In this document: in pieces, positions 8,126 through 16,414 of the stretch
Position numbering within the stretch: the stretch's first letter is position 1
Layout: every line of letters starts with the position of its first letter
Assembly: GCA_020635195.1 (NCBI GenBank)
Contig: JACKAG010000003.1
Coordinates: forward strand, 124,001-188,000
Length of the DNA: 64,000 nucleotides
Reading direction: 5' to 3'
DNA from: Deltaproteobacteria bacterium
GTDB lineage: Bacteria; Bdellovibrionota_B; Oligoflexia; Oligoflexales; Bog-1112
Made by a program: the position numbers and the translations under genes
Notes under the pieces: model-generated
Seen by the model: only the letters and a program-made list of their open reading frames with translations
Told to the model about the DNA's origin: nothing
Databases searched by the model: none

Positions 8126-9263
8126 CGTCTATCTGGACAAGGAGGACCATGTCCGCCTGCCTGAGCTTTTAGAGGAGCTGGAACGCAAAAAGGTCAGCAA
8201 TGAGGATTTTAAAATCCTCTTCGGGGAAGACTATTCCAAATACCTTGTCAGCTTAAGAAAAGTAAGCGATGAGCTGAGAAAGAACACAGAGATCCTGAGA
8301 AATCCCCACGGAGCCTGGAAGGGAAGCGCAAACCGCATCGCTTCGGTCTATATGGACGGGGCGAAAGGAGCCATCAATTCCTTTAAGGCAGCCACAGAGG
8401 ACCTTGTGATCTCGGTGGCAGACTCCGGCCTGCTCTCCGGCTTTACCCGTGCGACGAACATGCTTTCGGATCTGATCCGCTCCCTGTCGGACAGCAGCCC
8501 TGCTGCAATGCGTTATACCACCCTGGGCATCGGGGCTGTCACTGCTGCGGCAACAGGGGCTGTGGTACTCGGGGGAGTCAGTCAGCTGGTGACCACTGCC
8601 CTGAGCGGAATTGCCACAGGGCTTACGGCAGGCACGGTCTTCACCATGCTGGCCGGTGGCGGAGCTTTTGTCGCGGCAGGTCTGGGCATCGCCTCCTATG
8701 CCTCCTGGTGGTACGACCAGAACCGTAAGGAAATCGAAGAGCTCTCGGATGAGTTTGGAGCCTGGCTGAAGAAGAAAGTCGCAGAAGAGCAGGGCATGGA
8801 GCAGGCCCTCTGGGAAGGCCTCGTCAGCCTGTGGGAATTCAGGTTTCCCTCCTTCCGTGATGTCAGAGATTACGCAGCAGAGCTGGCCGAAAGCTCCGGT
8901 CTTTCTGTCCTGTCCGGGCTGATAAAAGAGGACGTTTCCTACCGTCCTGATCCGTCCTTTCATCTGAATCTGCCGATGAAAGATCCCGGAGTCAGCCCGG
9001 ACTATGTTTCTCCCATGAAGGAGCAGCAGGGCTTTATCTGGAATCCCATAAGAGACCGCAGATATTTTCAGCTGGAGTATCAGCCGAAGAAACTTCAGCT
9101 CTTCGCTCCGGATACAGCAAAAAAAGAGGAAAAAAAGGAAATCAGCCTGCTCTTCCGCTTTGATGAGATGCCGGATTTTATGAAGTCCCCGGAGATTACA
9201 GCCCCGCATGAGCTGAGAATCCATAAGGAAGTCCGCAGAAGTTTTAAGGGTCTTTATGGCTAG
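8126..9263 (+). pseudogene. Tail tape-measure protein, 3' fragment
   Basis: The frame is open from inside the IS66 right end through TAG 9261-9263, giving about 378 C-terminal residues of a phage tail tape-measure protein. The characteristic part is a Gly/Ala-rich hydrophobic stretch (AAATGAVVLGGVSQLVTTAL onward), preceded by NRIASVYMDGAKGAINSF and followed by SYASWWYDQNRKEIEELSDE. Tape-measure proteins set tail length and are usually 600-1200 residues, so the N-terminal part is lost. The upstream part carries no start codon of its own; an internal ATG at 8352 could give a shorter product. The TAG overlaps the start of the gpN-like gene by 8 bases, as in intact Mu-like tails. Confidence 0.85.
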
Positions 9264-10362
9264 AGCCTTCAGTTATGCGACCTTTAAAGGCATACGCTTT
9301 GAGCTGATGCGTCATGAGGACGAATTCAGACGAAAGATCATCCGTCATGCCCTGCCCCATTCCTCTGAGGCCCTTTATGAGAATAACGGCACCGAAGAAG
9401 ACGGCTTTGTGATTCAGGGCTTTCTCTGCGGCCCGGACGCCTCGTTTTCTGCGGATCTTCTGCGGAAAAAACTCAGGGAAGACAGGTCCGGAACCCTGGT
9501 GCATCCGCTGCTGGGTCTGCGTCATGTGCTCTGCCGGGCGTATTCCACCGGTGAGGATTTTACGGCAGCAGGGCGGATCAGCCTGAAGCTGGAGTTTACC
9601 GAAATTCCGGCAGAGGCTGAGAGTCTTCTTATAAAGGCGACAGAAAGCCTCAGAAAAGGACAGGACTGGATCGAGTCTTCTGTGATCCGTCCTTTCACCG
9701 ACAGTCTGGAACTGATCAGGATGCCTTCTTTTGTGCTGGCTTCTGCCGTGCAGACCGTCACAAACCTGCATGACTTTCTGCGCTCAGAAAACGGAGCCGG
9801 TGTCTTTGCCTCCGAAGCCACAGAAGGACTGAAACAGGTTCAGCGGCTCAGAGAAGAGGCGTTTACGCTTTTGTCCACTCCTGCTGAGCTGGCAAAAAGT
9901 ATGATCCGTGCTGTGACAGGACTGGCCTCTGTGAGCTCATCTTTTGCGATCTTTTCCCGCATGAAACAGCCGGGTGCCTCTGAGCTGCACAGCCGAAGCC
10001 GGGCAGAACGGGCCGTGGCAGCAAACCAACGGGCCTTTGTCATCCTTACGGGACTGTCTGCCCTGATGGCCGCAGCAGAGCAGAGCCTGACGGAAGAGGA
10101 AAGGGCTCAGGCCTTAAGGCTCTGCGGGGAGATTCCGGAACATCCGGCAGACGACAGGAGTTTTTCCGCAGTCTCAGAGCTCAGAAGGCAGCTGGAAGAA
10201 CGGGAAGCTCTGGCGATTCCGGAATTTTCTCAGGAGCTGCCCTCTCTGGTCCTTCTGCACCGGGCAGGGCTCAGTGACAGGGATGAAGAGGCATTTCTCA
10301 GGAGAAACCGGCTCAGAAGCCCCTTCCGTCTGAAAGGACGTTTTTATGTTCCGTCCGCCTGA
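9256..10362 (+). CDS. Mu gpN-like tail/DNA-circularisation family protein
   Basis: This 368-residue protein matches the Mu gpN family (DNA_circ_N, PF07157). It begins with FSYATFKGIRFELMRHEDEF and a short domain ending FVIQGFLCGPD, followed by HPLLGLRHVLCRAYSTGEDF and then a long helical C-terminal region. In Mu, gpN is a distal tail/baseplate component. The ATG at 9256 overlaps the tape-measure stop, and the next gene (gpP-like) overlaps its own 3' end. This compact tape-measure, N, P, 45, 46, 47, 48 order is the standard Mu baseplate module, interrupted only by the ankyrin gene at 11399. The frame is intact. Confidence 0.85.
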   Translation: MARAFSYATFKGIRFELMRHEDEFRRKIIRHALPHSSEALYENNGTEEDGFVIQGFLCGPDASFSADLLRKKLREDRSGTLVHPLLGLRHVLCRAYSTGEDFTAAGRISLKLEFTEIPAEAESLLIKATESLRKGQDWIESSVIRPFTDSLELIRMPSFVLASAVQTVTNLHDFLRSENGAGVFASEATEGLKQVQRLREEAFTLLSTPAELAKSMIRAVTGLASVSSSFAIFSRMKQPGASELHSRSRAERAVAANQRAFVILTGLSALMAAAEQSLTEEERAQALRLCGEIPEHPADDRSFSAVSELRRQLEEREALAIPEFSQELPSLVLLHRAGLSDRDEEAFLRRNRLRSPFRLKGRFYVPSA

Positions 10363-11389
10363 GCTGAGCCTTTATACAGATTCCAGGATCTTCCGTGGTT
10401 TCAGCCGTGTCGTTGTCCGTCACTCCCTTGCTGAAATCTTTCATGACTTCAGTCTCTGCCTTCCGGACAGACGAAAGCCAGGACAGGAGCTGCCGCTGAA
10501 AATGGGGGAATTCTGTCAGCTGAAAGCCGGAGATCAGCTGCTGGCCTGTGGTTTTGCCGACTATCTCAGCCAGAGTCTGGGAGGCGAGGGGACCACGCTT
10601 GAGATCTATGGCCGCTCACAGGCTGCGGACCTTTCGGATTCGATGCCGGAGCCTCTGGAATTTCCGGAAGAGCAGTCCTTTCGCCGCATCGCAGAGGCCC
10701 TGCTTTCACCCTTTTCCATCCTTCTTCGGACCGACTCCCATGCCGACAGACTGAAGCTGAAGCAGTGGAAAAGTGAGGAAGGAGCCACGGCAGAGGAAAG
10801 TCTGAGAAAGGCGGCTGCCATAGGTGGTCTGCTGCTCAGGGGCTGTCCTGACGGGCATCTCTTTGCCGGAAAGGCTCCGGAAACACAAAAGCCATGCGGC
10901 AGCCTTGTTCAGGGGAAAAATCTGATCTCAGCCACAAAGAGCATCGACTACAGCGGGCTGTTTGCCGTTTATTCTGTCCGTGCCCATCAGGAGACAGAGG
11001 ATGGTCTGACTCCTGTCCGTGGAGAAGTCCGGGCAGAGCATCCCAGAAAGGGCCGCAGTCTGAGGCTCTTTCATGACGGAGTGGCAACAAAGGAGGACTG
11101 TGAGGCCATGGCAGCCTGGGAGAGAAGCAGCAGGCAGGCCGAAGCCTTTCAGTACTCTGTCCGGGTTCCGGGCTGGTGTACAGAGGGTGGCAGGCTGCTG
11201 GAATGCGGGACGTTTGTCAGGCTGGACTGTGAACGCATCCGGACAGATGAAAGCCTTTTGATTACGGAAGTCAGTTTTGAGTATTCAGAGAAGGAAGGGC
11301 ATACGGCAAGTCTTGAGCTGCGTCCTGCCGAAAGCCTTCAGGCTAAGCCGTTTTTTCCGGAAAAGCAGGAAGACATCTGGTGGGAATAG
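10346..11389 (+). CDS. Mu gpP (gp44)-like baseplate hub protein
   Basis: The 347-residue product resembles the Mu gpP/gp44 baseplate hub, the trimeric centre to which the spike attaches. Visible features are an N-terminal beta-rich domain (FSRVVVRHSLAEIFHDFSL), a G-D-Q-L-L-A-C-G segment, a Y-G-R-S element typical of the family (LEIYGRSQAADL), and a C-terminal beta domain (VPGWCTEGGRLLECGTFVRL, LLITEVSFEYSEKEGHTASL). AAAGGACG precedes ATG 10346, which overlaps the gpN-like gene by 17 bases. Neighbouring gp45- and gp46-like genes confirm the role. The frame is intact. Confidence 0.85.
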   Translation: MFRPPELSLYTDSRIFRGFSRVVVRHSLAEIFHDFSLCLPDRRKPGQELPLKMGEFCQLKAGDQLLACGFADYLSQSLGGEGTTLEIYGRSQAADLSDSMPEPLEFPEEQSFRRIAEALLSPFSILLRTDSHADRLKLKQWKSEEGATAEESLRKAAAIGGLLLRGCPDGHLFAGKAPETQKPCGSLVQGKNLISATKSIDYSGLFAVYSVRAHQETEDGLTPVRGEVRAEHPRKGRSLRLFHDGVATKEDCEAMAAWERSSRQAEAFQYSVRVPGWCTEGGRLLECGTFVRLDCERIRTDESLLITEVSFEYSEKEGHTASLELRPAESLQAKPFFPEKQEDIWWE

Positions 11390-11398
11390 GAACTGGTA

Positions 11399-11958
11399 TT
11401 ATTCTTTTGCTCCGGCAGCGATGAGAAGTTGTTCGATTTCTGTGAGCCTATAGTGCTCTGTCCAATAGAGGGGGGTCCTGCCCTTATTGTCAGCCTGATT
11501 CACCTCCACCCCATGCTGGATGAGAAGCGCTACAACAGCTCTGCGTCCATTCTCTGCTGCCCTATGGAGAGGGGTCCTGCCCTTATTGTCAGCCTTATCC
11601 ACATCAGCCCCTGCTGCGATGAGAAGCTCTGCAACATTTTTGTGCCCATTGTACGCTGCCATATGGAGGGGGGTCTCGCCATCATTGTCAGCCTGATTCA
11701 CCTCCGCTCCAGCCTGAATGAGAAGCTCTGCAACATTTTTGTGCCCATTGTACGCTGCCATATGGAGGGGGGTCTCGCCATCATTGTCAGCCTGATCTAC
11801 ATACGCACCCTGCTCAAGAAGCAATCTCACAGCCTCCAGATGACCATTCTTTGCCGCAGTGATGAGAGGCGTATCTCCCTCTCGCAGTCCGAAATCTCCA
11901 GCCCCATAGCCAGATTACTTCCGAAGATTACAAGAAGAATTGCAGATAAAATTCTCAT
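11399..11958 (-). pseudogene. Exported ankyrin-repeat protein, frameshifted
   Basis: ATG 11958 starts a signal peptide almost identical in plan to the one at 4414 (MRILSAILLVIFGSNLAMG). That frame runs only to a stop at 11827-11829. The ankyrin repeats (GDTPLITAAKNGHLEAVRLL, then four repeats to 11399) lie in another frame, which is open from about 11930 but has no ATG near the signal peptide. Joining the two requires a frame change at about 11880-11895. It may be a single-base indel (pseudogene), a sequencing error, or programmed slippage, although no obvious slippery site is seen. A GTG at 11830 could start an unexported ankyrin fragment. The gene sits between the gpP-like and gp45-like genes on the opposite strand. 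Confidence 0.8.
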
Positions 11959-12166
11959 GTTGTGATCCTTTTTCTTAAATGATTTCAGATTACTGCTTCC
12001 TGAAGGAGTCTCAGTTTTTTTTAATCCCTGCATATGGAAGCAGTCGCAACATAGCAAAAGACTAAAAATCCTGCAATAATCTCTAAAAACTCTCCACTAA
12101 GCTCCCGAATCTCCTCCGGGATTTCCCGCTGCCACCTTAAAAGCCCTGAGCCGCAAAGAATATCAG

Positions 12167-12182
12167 CAAACGCACAAAAACA
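12167..12182 (+). repeat. Prophage module-joint repeat, copy C
   Basis: caaacgcacaaaaaca is identical to 4573-4588, and a T-run follows at nearly the same distance in both places. Here it lies between an ankyrin gene and the gp45-like baseplate gene. The upstream block shared by copies A and B is not conserved here. Confidence 0.5.
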
Positions 12183-12244
12183 GCCTTTTTTACTGGTTTC
12201 CCTCTCCCCCCGCGCATAAAATCAGCCTGATGAAAGAGGGGTTT

Positions 12245-12772
12245 ATGAAGGATCACAGCATCAGGCAGAAGCTGAGCCGTATTCTGAGCTTTGGAAGAAT
12301 CTCACACTATCAGGAAGATAATCCCTCCCTTGCCCGCACGGTCTGGGGAGATGTGCTGAAAGACAGAAGCAGAATCCTTTCTCACTTCGGCCTTGCCTCG
12401 AAGGCTCCGGCAGGCAGCCCCTGCACCGGCATCAGCTGCGGCAGTCATGACAGCCTTGTGGTGATCGCAGCAGGCAGTCAGGAGATCACAGACCTTAAAG
12501 AGGGTGACACGGTTCTCTACTCAAAAGGCTCTGACGGCATCTCTGCAAAAATCAGTCTGAAAAATGACGGAACGGTCACAGTAAAGGCTGAAAAACTCAT
12601 CATACAATGTGGCAGTCTCAGCATTCAGTCGTCCACAGGAGAGGATCTGATCTCTGTCCTGTCAGATGCCATCCGCAGCATAGCCCAGAGCAGCGCAGAC
12701 GGGCACAGCCTTCAGCCCTTTTCCGCACAGTCTTCGAAGATTCTTTCCAGACTGAAAAGCTTCGGAGGGTGA
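12245..12772 (+). CDS. Mu gp45-like baseplate spike protein (gpV)
   Basis: This protein of about 175 residues matches phage Mu gp45, the trimeric membrane-piercing spike at the tip of the tail tube. The pattern includes a GRISHYQEDNPSLARTVWGD start, SHFGLASKAPAGSPC, a hydrophobic LVVIAAGSQE strand, then EGDTVLYSKGSDGISAKISL and a beta-helix-like KNDGTVTVKAEKLII repeat. I choose ATG 12245 because of the GAGGGG just upstream; ATG 12230 adds five residues. It lies in the usual place before gp46. The frame is intact. Confidence 0.88.
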   Translation: MKDHSIRQKLSRILSFGRISHYQEDNPSLARTVWGDVLKDRSRILSHFGLASKAPAGSPCTGISCGSHDSLVVIAAGSQEITDLKEGDTVLYSKGSDGISAKISLKNDGTVTVKAEKLIIQCGSLSIQSSTGEDLISVLSDAIRSIAQSSADGHSLQPFSAQSSKILSRLKSFGG

Positions 12773-12773
12773 G

Positions 12774-13142
12774 ATGTTCAGCGTTAAAAACCAGGAAATC
12801 ATCTTTGATCCGGAAGCCACGGATACCCTCACTGATGCCGTGATAGTCAGCCTTTTCAGTATGAAACAGGCTCCTCCGGAATCCACACAGGATGAACAGG
12901 GGGGCTACTGGGCCGATCTGACAGACGGAAACAGCATGGGTTCCTGCCTCTGGCTTTTCAGCAGGGAAGTGCCAGGCGAGGAAAGCCTGTTCCGCATCAG
13001 ACAGGAGGCTCTGAGCGCTCTGGAATGGCTGAAACGGGATGGAATTGTCCGGGATCTTTCCGTTCGTGTCTTCACTGAGGAATCTCAGCTGATCCTTGAT
13101 ATCAGCCTGGACAGCAGCAGCATGAGGATGAAAGTTCCATGA
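12774..13142 (+). CDS. Mu gp46-like baseplate wedge protein (W-like)
   Basis: The 122-residue product matches phage GP46 (PF07409). The diagnostic stretch is LTDAVIVSLFSMKQAPPEST, followed by GGYWADLTDGNSMGSCLWLF, L-R-I-R-Q-E-A-L-S-A-L-x-W-L and a final beta strand pair. In Mu it joins the baseplate wedge with gp47 and gp48. GAGGGTGAG precedes the ATG, one base after the gp45-like stop. The TGA overlaps the start of the gp47-like gene. Confidence 0.9.
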   Translation: MFSVKNQEIIFDPEATDTLTDAVIVSLFSMKQAPPESTQDEQGGYWADLTDGNSMGSCLWLFSREVPGEESLFRIRQEALSALEWLKRDGIVRDLSVRVFTEESQLILDISLDSSSMRMKVP

Positions 13143-14191
13143 CAGAAAGACCGGCATTAAGGGACATCATCCGCAGGGTGGACAATGACATGGGCCGCTT
13201 TCTTGCCTCCTCATCGGGAAAAGGCATAGCCAGAGCCCTCGCAGGCTGCACCCATCTGCTCTACGGATACATAAGAAATCTCGCAGACAACCTGCACCCT
13301 CTGAGAGCCGAAGGGGATGCCCTGTCCGGATGGGCCGGAATCTGGCTTGAAGGTGGCAGAAAATCAGCCAGCCCTGCCAGAGGAGTGATTCTGGTGAAGG
13401 CAGGACGGCCCTGTGAGCTGAGAGCCGGAACCGTCTTCCTCCATAAGGACAGGGAGTTTGTCAGCATGGAGGATTGTGTCATCTCAGAGAGTGCAGAGAT
13501 CCGGGTCAAAGCCGTAAAAGCCGGAGGCATCCCGGTTATCCGCAAAGGGGAGATCCTGAGAACGGCGCGCATTATCCCGGATATTGTCACAGAGGCCCGT
13601 GTGATTCAGGACATCAGCGGCGGAACAGACAGGGAAAGCGATCCGTCGCTGCGCTCCCGCATGATGGACCGGCTGCGCAATCCTCCCGGTGGCGGGAATG
13701 CTCAGGACTACATTGTCTGGGCGCAGTCTGTCCCCGGAATATCCAGGGCCTGGGTGGCTCCGAAAATCCACGGAAAGGGTACGGTCGGCATCGCCTTTAC
13801 AGGTGACGGAAACGAGGGAAGTTCCGGACGCAGCAGCACAGAGCTTCTGATGGCAAAACTGGAGGAATGCGGACCAGCCGGGGCGGAATTCGTTCCTGTC
13901 CTTCTGGAAGCTGAGCCGGTTCACTTCCGTATCAGCGCAGAACCAGCCTCCGCCAGAGATCAGATGGCTGAAGAACTGAAAGCCATGCTCAGGGAACTGT
14001 CGGAGCCGGGACCGGACGGAGATCGTTATTTTCTCAACGCCAGAGGAGAGAAAACCAGCGGTGTTTTAAGGCTCTCCCATATCCATGAGGCGCTGGCTCT
14101 GGTACCGAAAAAGAGCTACAGACTCATCTCTCCCGACAGAGATCTCACCGTCAGCACAGGAAAGCTTTTCACTTTCGGAGGGCTGTCATGA
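13139..14191 (+). CDS. Baseplate assembly protein J-like (Mu gp47)
   Basis: This 350-residue protein belongs to the baseplate J / Mu gp47 family. It has an N-terminal helical segment with LADNLHPLRAEGDALSGWA, then a beta domain (ILVKAGRPCELRAGTVFLHK). The conserved core block GGTDRESDPSLRSRMMDRLR continues into N-P-P-G-G-G-N-A-Q-D-Y, followed by VPGISRAWVAPKIHGKGTVG. This is the principal wedge protein linking the hub to fibres. It overlaps both neighbours by four bases, indicating translational coupling. The frame is intact and length is typical. Confidence 0.95.
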   Translation: MTERPALRDIIRRVDNDMGRFLASSSGKGIARALAGCTHLLYGYIRNLADNLHPLRAEGDALSGWAGIWLEGGRKSASPARGVILVKAGRPCELRAGTVFLHKDREFVSMEDCVISESAEIRVKAVKAGGIPVIRKGEILRTARIIPDIVTEARVIQDISGGTDRESDPSLRSRMMDRLRNPPGGGNAQDYIVWAQSVPGISRAWVAPKIHGKGTVGIAFTGDGNEGSSGRSSTELLMAKLEECGPAGAEFVPVLLEAEPVHFRISAEPASARDQMAEELKAMLRELSEPGPDGDRYFLNARGEKTSGVLRLSHIHEALALVPKKSYRLISPDRDLTVSTGKLFTFGGLS

Positions 14192-14748
14192 TCCGCGAGG
14201 CTCTGGAAAAACTGCTGCCACAGGGCTTTATCTGGGAAGACAAGGGCATCCGGGAACTCTGCCGGAGGATCTCCCGGGAACTGTCTGCTGTGGCTGATTT
14301 TGCAGAAAAGATCTGCTCAGAAATCCCTGGAAAACTCTCAGGAGAGATACAGCTGACGGGAGGGGAAAGCCTGCGGGGGTATCTCAGGGACTGGATGGAG
14401 TTCTGCGGACTGTCGCAGCAGAATCTTTCCCCGGATGAGGCGAATTCTGCGCTGACCACAAGGCTTTCAGAAAGCGGCGATCATTCCCTGAAACATCTGA
14501 GCCATATGCTTCAGAAGGTGAGCGGAAGGCGGGATATCCGGGTACAGAATTCTCACAGATCTATGGAAATCGAAGTGACCGGCCTGAATCTTACAGTTTT
14601 TCCCGTGACCTGCCGCTCTTCTGCCGGAAGACCCATCAGAAAATTTGAGCGTGAGGAACACGTAATCCGGGCTCTGGAGAGGATAAAACACGCACATCTT
14701 GAGTCCCGTTATTTTGATGCAAAAAGGACCGTTTATGCACAGGATTGA
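14188..14748 (+). CDS. Mu gp48-like tail protein (DUF2313, gpI-like)
   Basis: This 186-residue protein follows gp47/J, where Mu gp48 and P2 gpI lie. It begins ALEKLLPQGFIWEDKGIREL, matching the L-P-x-G-x-A-W pattern of DUF2313, and continues with a helical stretch and a C-terminal beta part. The family completes the baseplate wedge and connects to fibres. ATGA overlap with the J gene at its start, and a 14-base overlap with the fibre gene at its end, place it in the same transcription unit. Confidence 0.88.
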   Translation: MIREALEKLLPQGFIWEDKGIRELCRRISRELSAVADFAEKICSEIPGKLSGEIQLTGGESLRGYLRDWMEFCGLSQQNLSPDEANSALTTRLSESGDHSLKHLSHMLQKVSGRRDIRVQNSHRSMEIEVTGLNLTVFPVTCRSSAGRPIRKFEREEHVIRALERIKHAHLESRYFDAKRTVYAQD

Positions 14749-15019
14749 TGGAAAAAACGCCATCACAGATGAGAGAGGAAGACAGCTTTTTACCGAGGGA
14801 AATCCCCACAAACCGGAGGCGGATGAAGCCACCTGGCTCAGTGCGGACTGGCTCAATTCCGTGCAAGAGGAGATCTGTGGCTTTATCGAATCGCAGGACA
14901 TCCCTCTTGCAAAAGACAACAACAGTGGTCTGCAAAAGGCTATAGCTACAGCAATAGAGGCGGCATTAGGCCCCGAGAGAGAAAGAATAGACAAAATCCT
15001 GGAAGAACTCTGGAGGTGA
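14735..15019 (+). CDS. Short tail-fibre N-terminal domain protein
   Basis: This 94-residue protein starts MHRIDGKNAITDERGRQLFT, then GNPHKPEADEATWLSADWLNSVQEE and an N-S-G-L-Q-K-A-I segment. This is the N-terminal baseplate-attachment pattern of Mu/P2-type tail fibres (RID...G-x-P...T-x-x-x-A-x-W-L-N-x-V-Q-E-E-I). No receptor-binding distal domain follows; the frame stops after a short coiled-coil-like tail (ERERIDKILEELW). It may be a stub fibre that carries the next gene's product. ATG 14735 is preceded by AAAAAGGACC. Confidence 0.78.
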   Translation: MHRIDGKNAITDERGRQLFTEGNPHKPEADEATWLSADWLNSVQEEICGFIESQDIPLAKDNNSGLQKAIATAIEAALGPERERIDKILEELWR

Positions 15020-15024
15020 CAGAC

Positions 15025-15651
15025 ATGGGACAAGGCGGCATATTAAGCAGACTGGACAGGGCGGAAAGCTCTCTTGATCAGTTGAAAAAGGGACTTTCTG
15101 AAGTTCCGGACAGGATTTTTGAGCAGATCCGTTCGACAGGACTTATCCTGCCTGCCAATCTGCATCTGAGCGGGAAAGATGGAGAGAACGGAAAAAGGCT
15201 GACCGCGGATAAAAAAGAGCTGCGTTTCCGGGAAGAATCCACCACCGGCTATCTGCATTTTCATGAGCTGACGGGACGCATTAACGTCGATGGAAATGGC
15301 CATGTGCTCTATGAATATAACTTCATGGTTCAGGAGCAGTGTCCCATCCGCATCACCCTTTCTGTGCAACACTGTGTCATGTTCACAGACTCTCCCGTGA
15401 CCCAGATTTACAGTCTTTTCCTCGATAAAGGTAAGGAGAAAAAAGAAGAAGACTGTCTTGCAGGTCAGAAGAAATTCAGCTGTTTCCGCAACCCTGAGCG
15501 TCCGGAAGATCCTGTTTTTGTCTCCAGGACGGTGGAGTTCATCATTCCTCAGCAAAGCCTTGGAATTCACGGGATCTGCATCAGGCTGGAGGAAAAAGGC
15601 ATCAGATCGGACTATGTGGAGGCTATGAGCGTCGGCGTGACTTATATCTGA
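15025..15651 (+). CDS. Putative prophage tail-associated protein, unknown family
   Basis: I do not recognise this protein of about 208 residues. It starts with a short coiled coil (ILSRLDRAESSLDQLKKGLS), then a region with LHLSGKDGENGKRLTADKKE and a beta-rich remainder (GRINVDGNGHVLYEYNFMVQ). The last gene of the baseplate operon is normally the distal fibre or receptor-binding protein. The coiled coil followed by beta structure fits that, as an inference. ATG 15025 is chosen because GGAGG lies eight bases upstream. An A/T palindrome follows the stop at once, which suggests the end of the phage transcription unit. Confidence 0.6.
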   Translation: MGQGGILSRLDRAESSLDQLKKGLSEVPDRIFEQIRSTGLILPANLHLSGKDGENGKRLTADKKELRFREESTTGYLHFHELTGRINVDGNGHVLYEYNFMVQEQCPIRITLSVQHCVMFTDSPVTQIYSLFLDKGKEKKEEDCLAGQKKFSCFRNPERPEDPVFVSRTVEFIIPQQSLGIHGICIRLEEKGIRSDYVEAMSVGVTYI

Positions 15652-15656
15652 GGTGA

Positions 15657-15677
15657 AAAATGTATAATATACATTTT
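15657..15677. terminator. A/T-rich palindrome between convergent units
   Basis: AAAATGTAT and ATACATTTT form a perfect 9-base stem with a 3-base loop. It starts five bases after the last phage gene and faces a minus-strand gene ending at 15719. It could act as a bidirectional terminator, or as an operator or recombination site at the prophage edge. Confidence 0.45.
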
Positions 15678-15718
15678 CATTACGTTGGAAGTCAAACTAC
15701 AAAAACGAAAAAAGAAAA

Positions 15719-16414
15719 TTAGAGAAGCTGAAACACATTTAAATTAGATCTCTGGGTATCTTCAGGCTCTGGTCTGGAAAAAAACCAGGCCAGTTTAATC
15801 TGAAGCGTAAAGAAAGCTGTTTGACTCAGAGAACAAACTCTATTTATTTTTGATCGTGATACGAATTCATGCAGGCTTTCAGTTTCTACTGAAAATATAT
15901 GGGATAAATCTGCAACTAATCCATTCCCCTTTTTTGTTGTTCTGGGCATCCAGAAGTATTCAATCACCGAATTAGCTTGCAGATAACCTCTGAATTCTTT
16001 TGTATCTCCTTTCATCAGAGATACTATTTCTTCCTCATCATACACCGGACACACTCTGATATAAGATAGATGGCTTCCATTTTCTCTAAGTTCACAGTCA
16101 CATTCAGTCGATAAAATCATAAACCTGGAATCCCCAGATTTTCTTATCACAGATCCTGTTTTGTCTGAATTGCTGCCTATCCATATAGGAGAAATATCTT
16201 TGAGAATATCTCCCATCAGAAAGCCTTCTGTGGGACTTTCTAAATAGAACTTTTCAGGATCATTAAAAATGTTATCCTGACTTTTGTCCTTAATTTTAAG
16301 GTTTTCTAACGAAATTTCTTTTCCTCGAAAATGTCTGAATATTTCTTTATACTGGTCATATTTATCTGGAATAGAAACTTTTTTACTTAACAAAATTTCT
16401 AGCAGGCCGTTCAC
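15719..16414 (-). CDS. Unknown protein partnered with Phd-like antitoxin
   Basis: The 231-residue product has no domain I can name. Notable points are STECDCELRENGSHLSYIRV and the nearby VCPVYDEEE, a central Y-F-W-M-P, then LVADLSHIFSVETESLHEFV, and a C-terminal CSLSQTAFFTLQIKLAWFFS. The layout resembles uncharacterised proteins with a 'S-x-x-C-D' strand and a terminal helix ending in F-F-x-R-P, but I cannot place it in a named family. Its start overlaps the upstream Phd-like gene by 32 bases, the arrangement of a toxin behind its antitoxin. A toxin or defence role is inference from position. Base composition is AT-richer than the phage genes, suggesting separate acquisition. Confidence 0.6.
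   Translation of the reverse strand: MNGLLEILLSKKVSIPDKYDQYKEIFRHFRGKEISLENLKIKDKSQDNIFNDPEKFYLESPTEGFLMGDILKDISPIWIGSNSDKTGSVIRKSGDSRFMILSTECDCELRENGSHLSYIRVCPVYDEEEIVSLMKGDTKEFRGYLQANSVIEYFWMPRTTKKGNGLVADLSHIFSVETESLHEFVSRSKINRVCSLSQTAFFTLQIKLAWFFSRPEPEDTQRSNLNVFQLL

Noticed and set aside
5636..8133. 8-base target duplication for IS66
   Set aside because: Left gctttgtg and right cgtctatc do not match, so no duplication can be claimed.
8253..9224. 323-codon minus-strand frame
   Set aside because: It lies antisense to the tape-measure fragment and has Cys/His/Gly-rich composition typical of a shadow frame.
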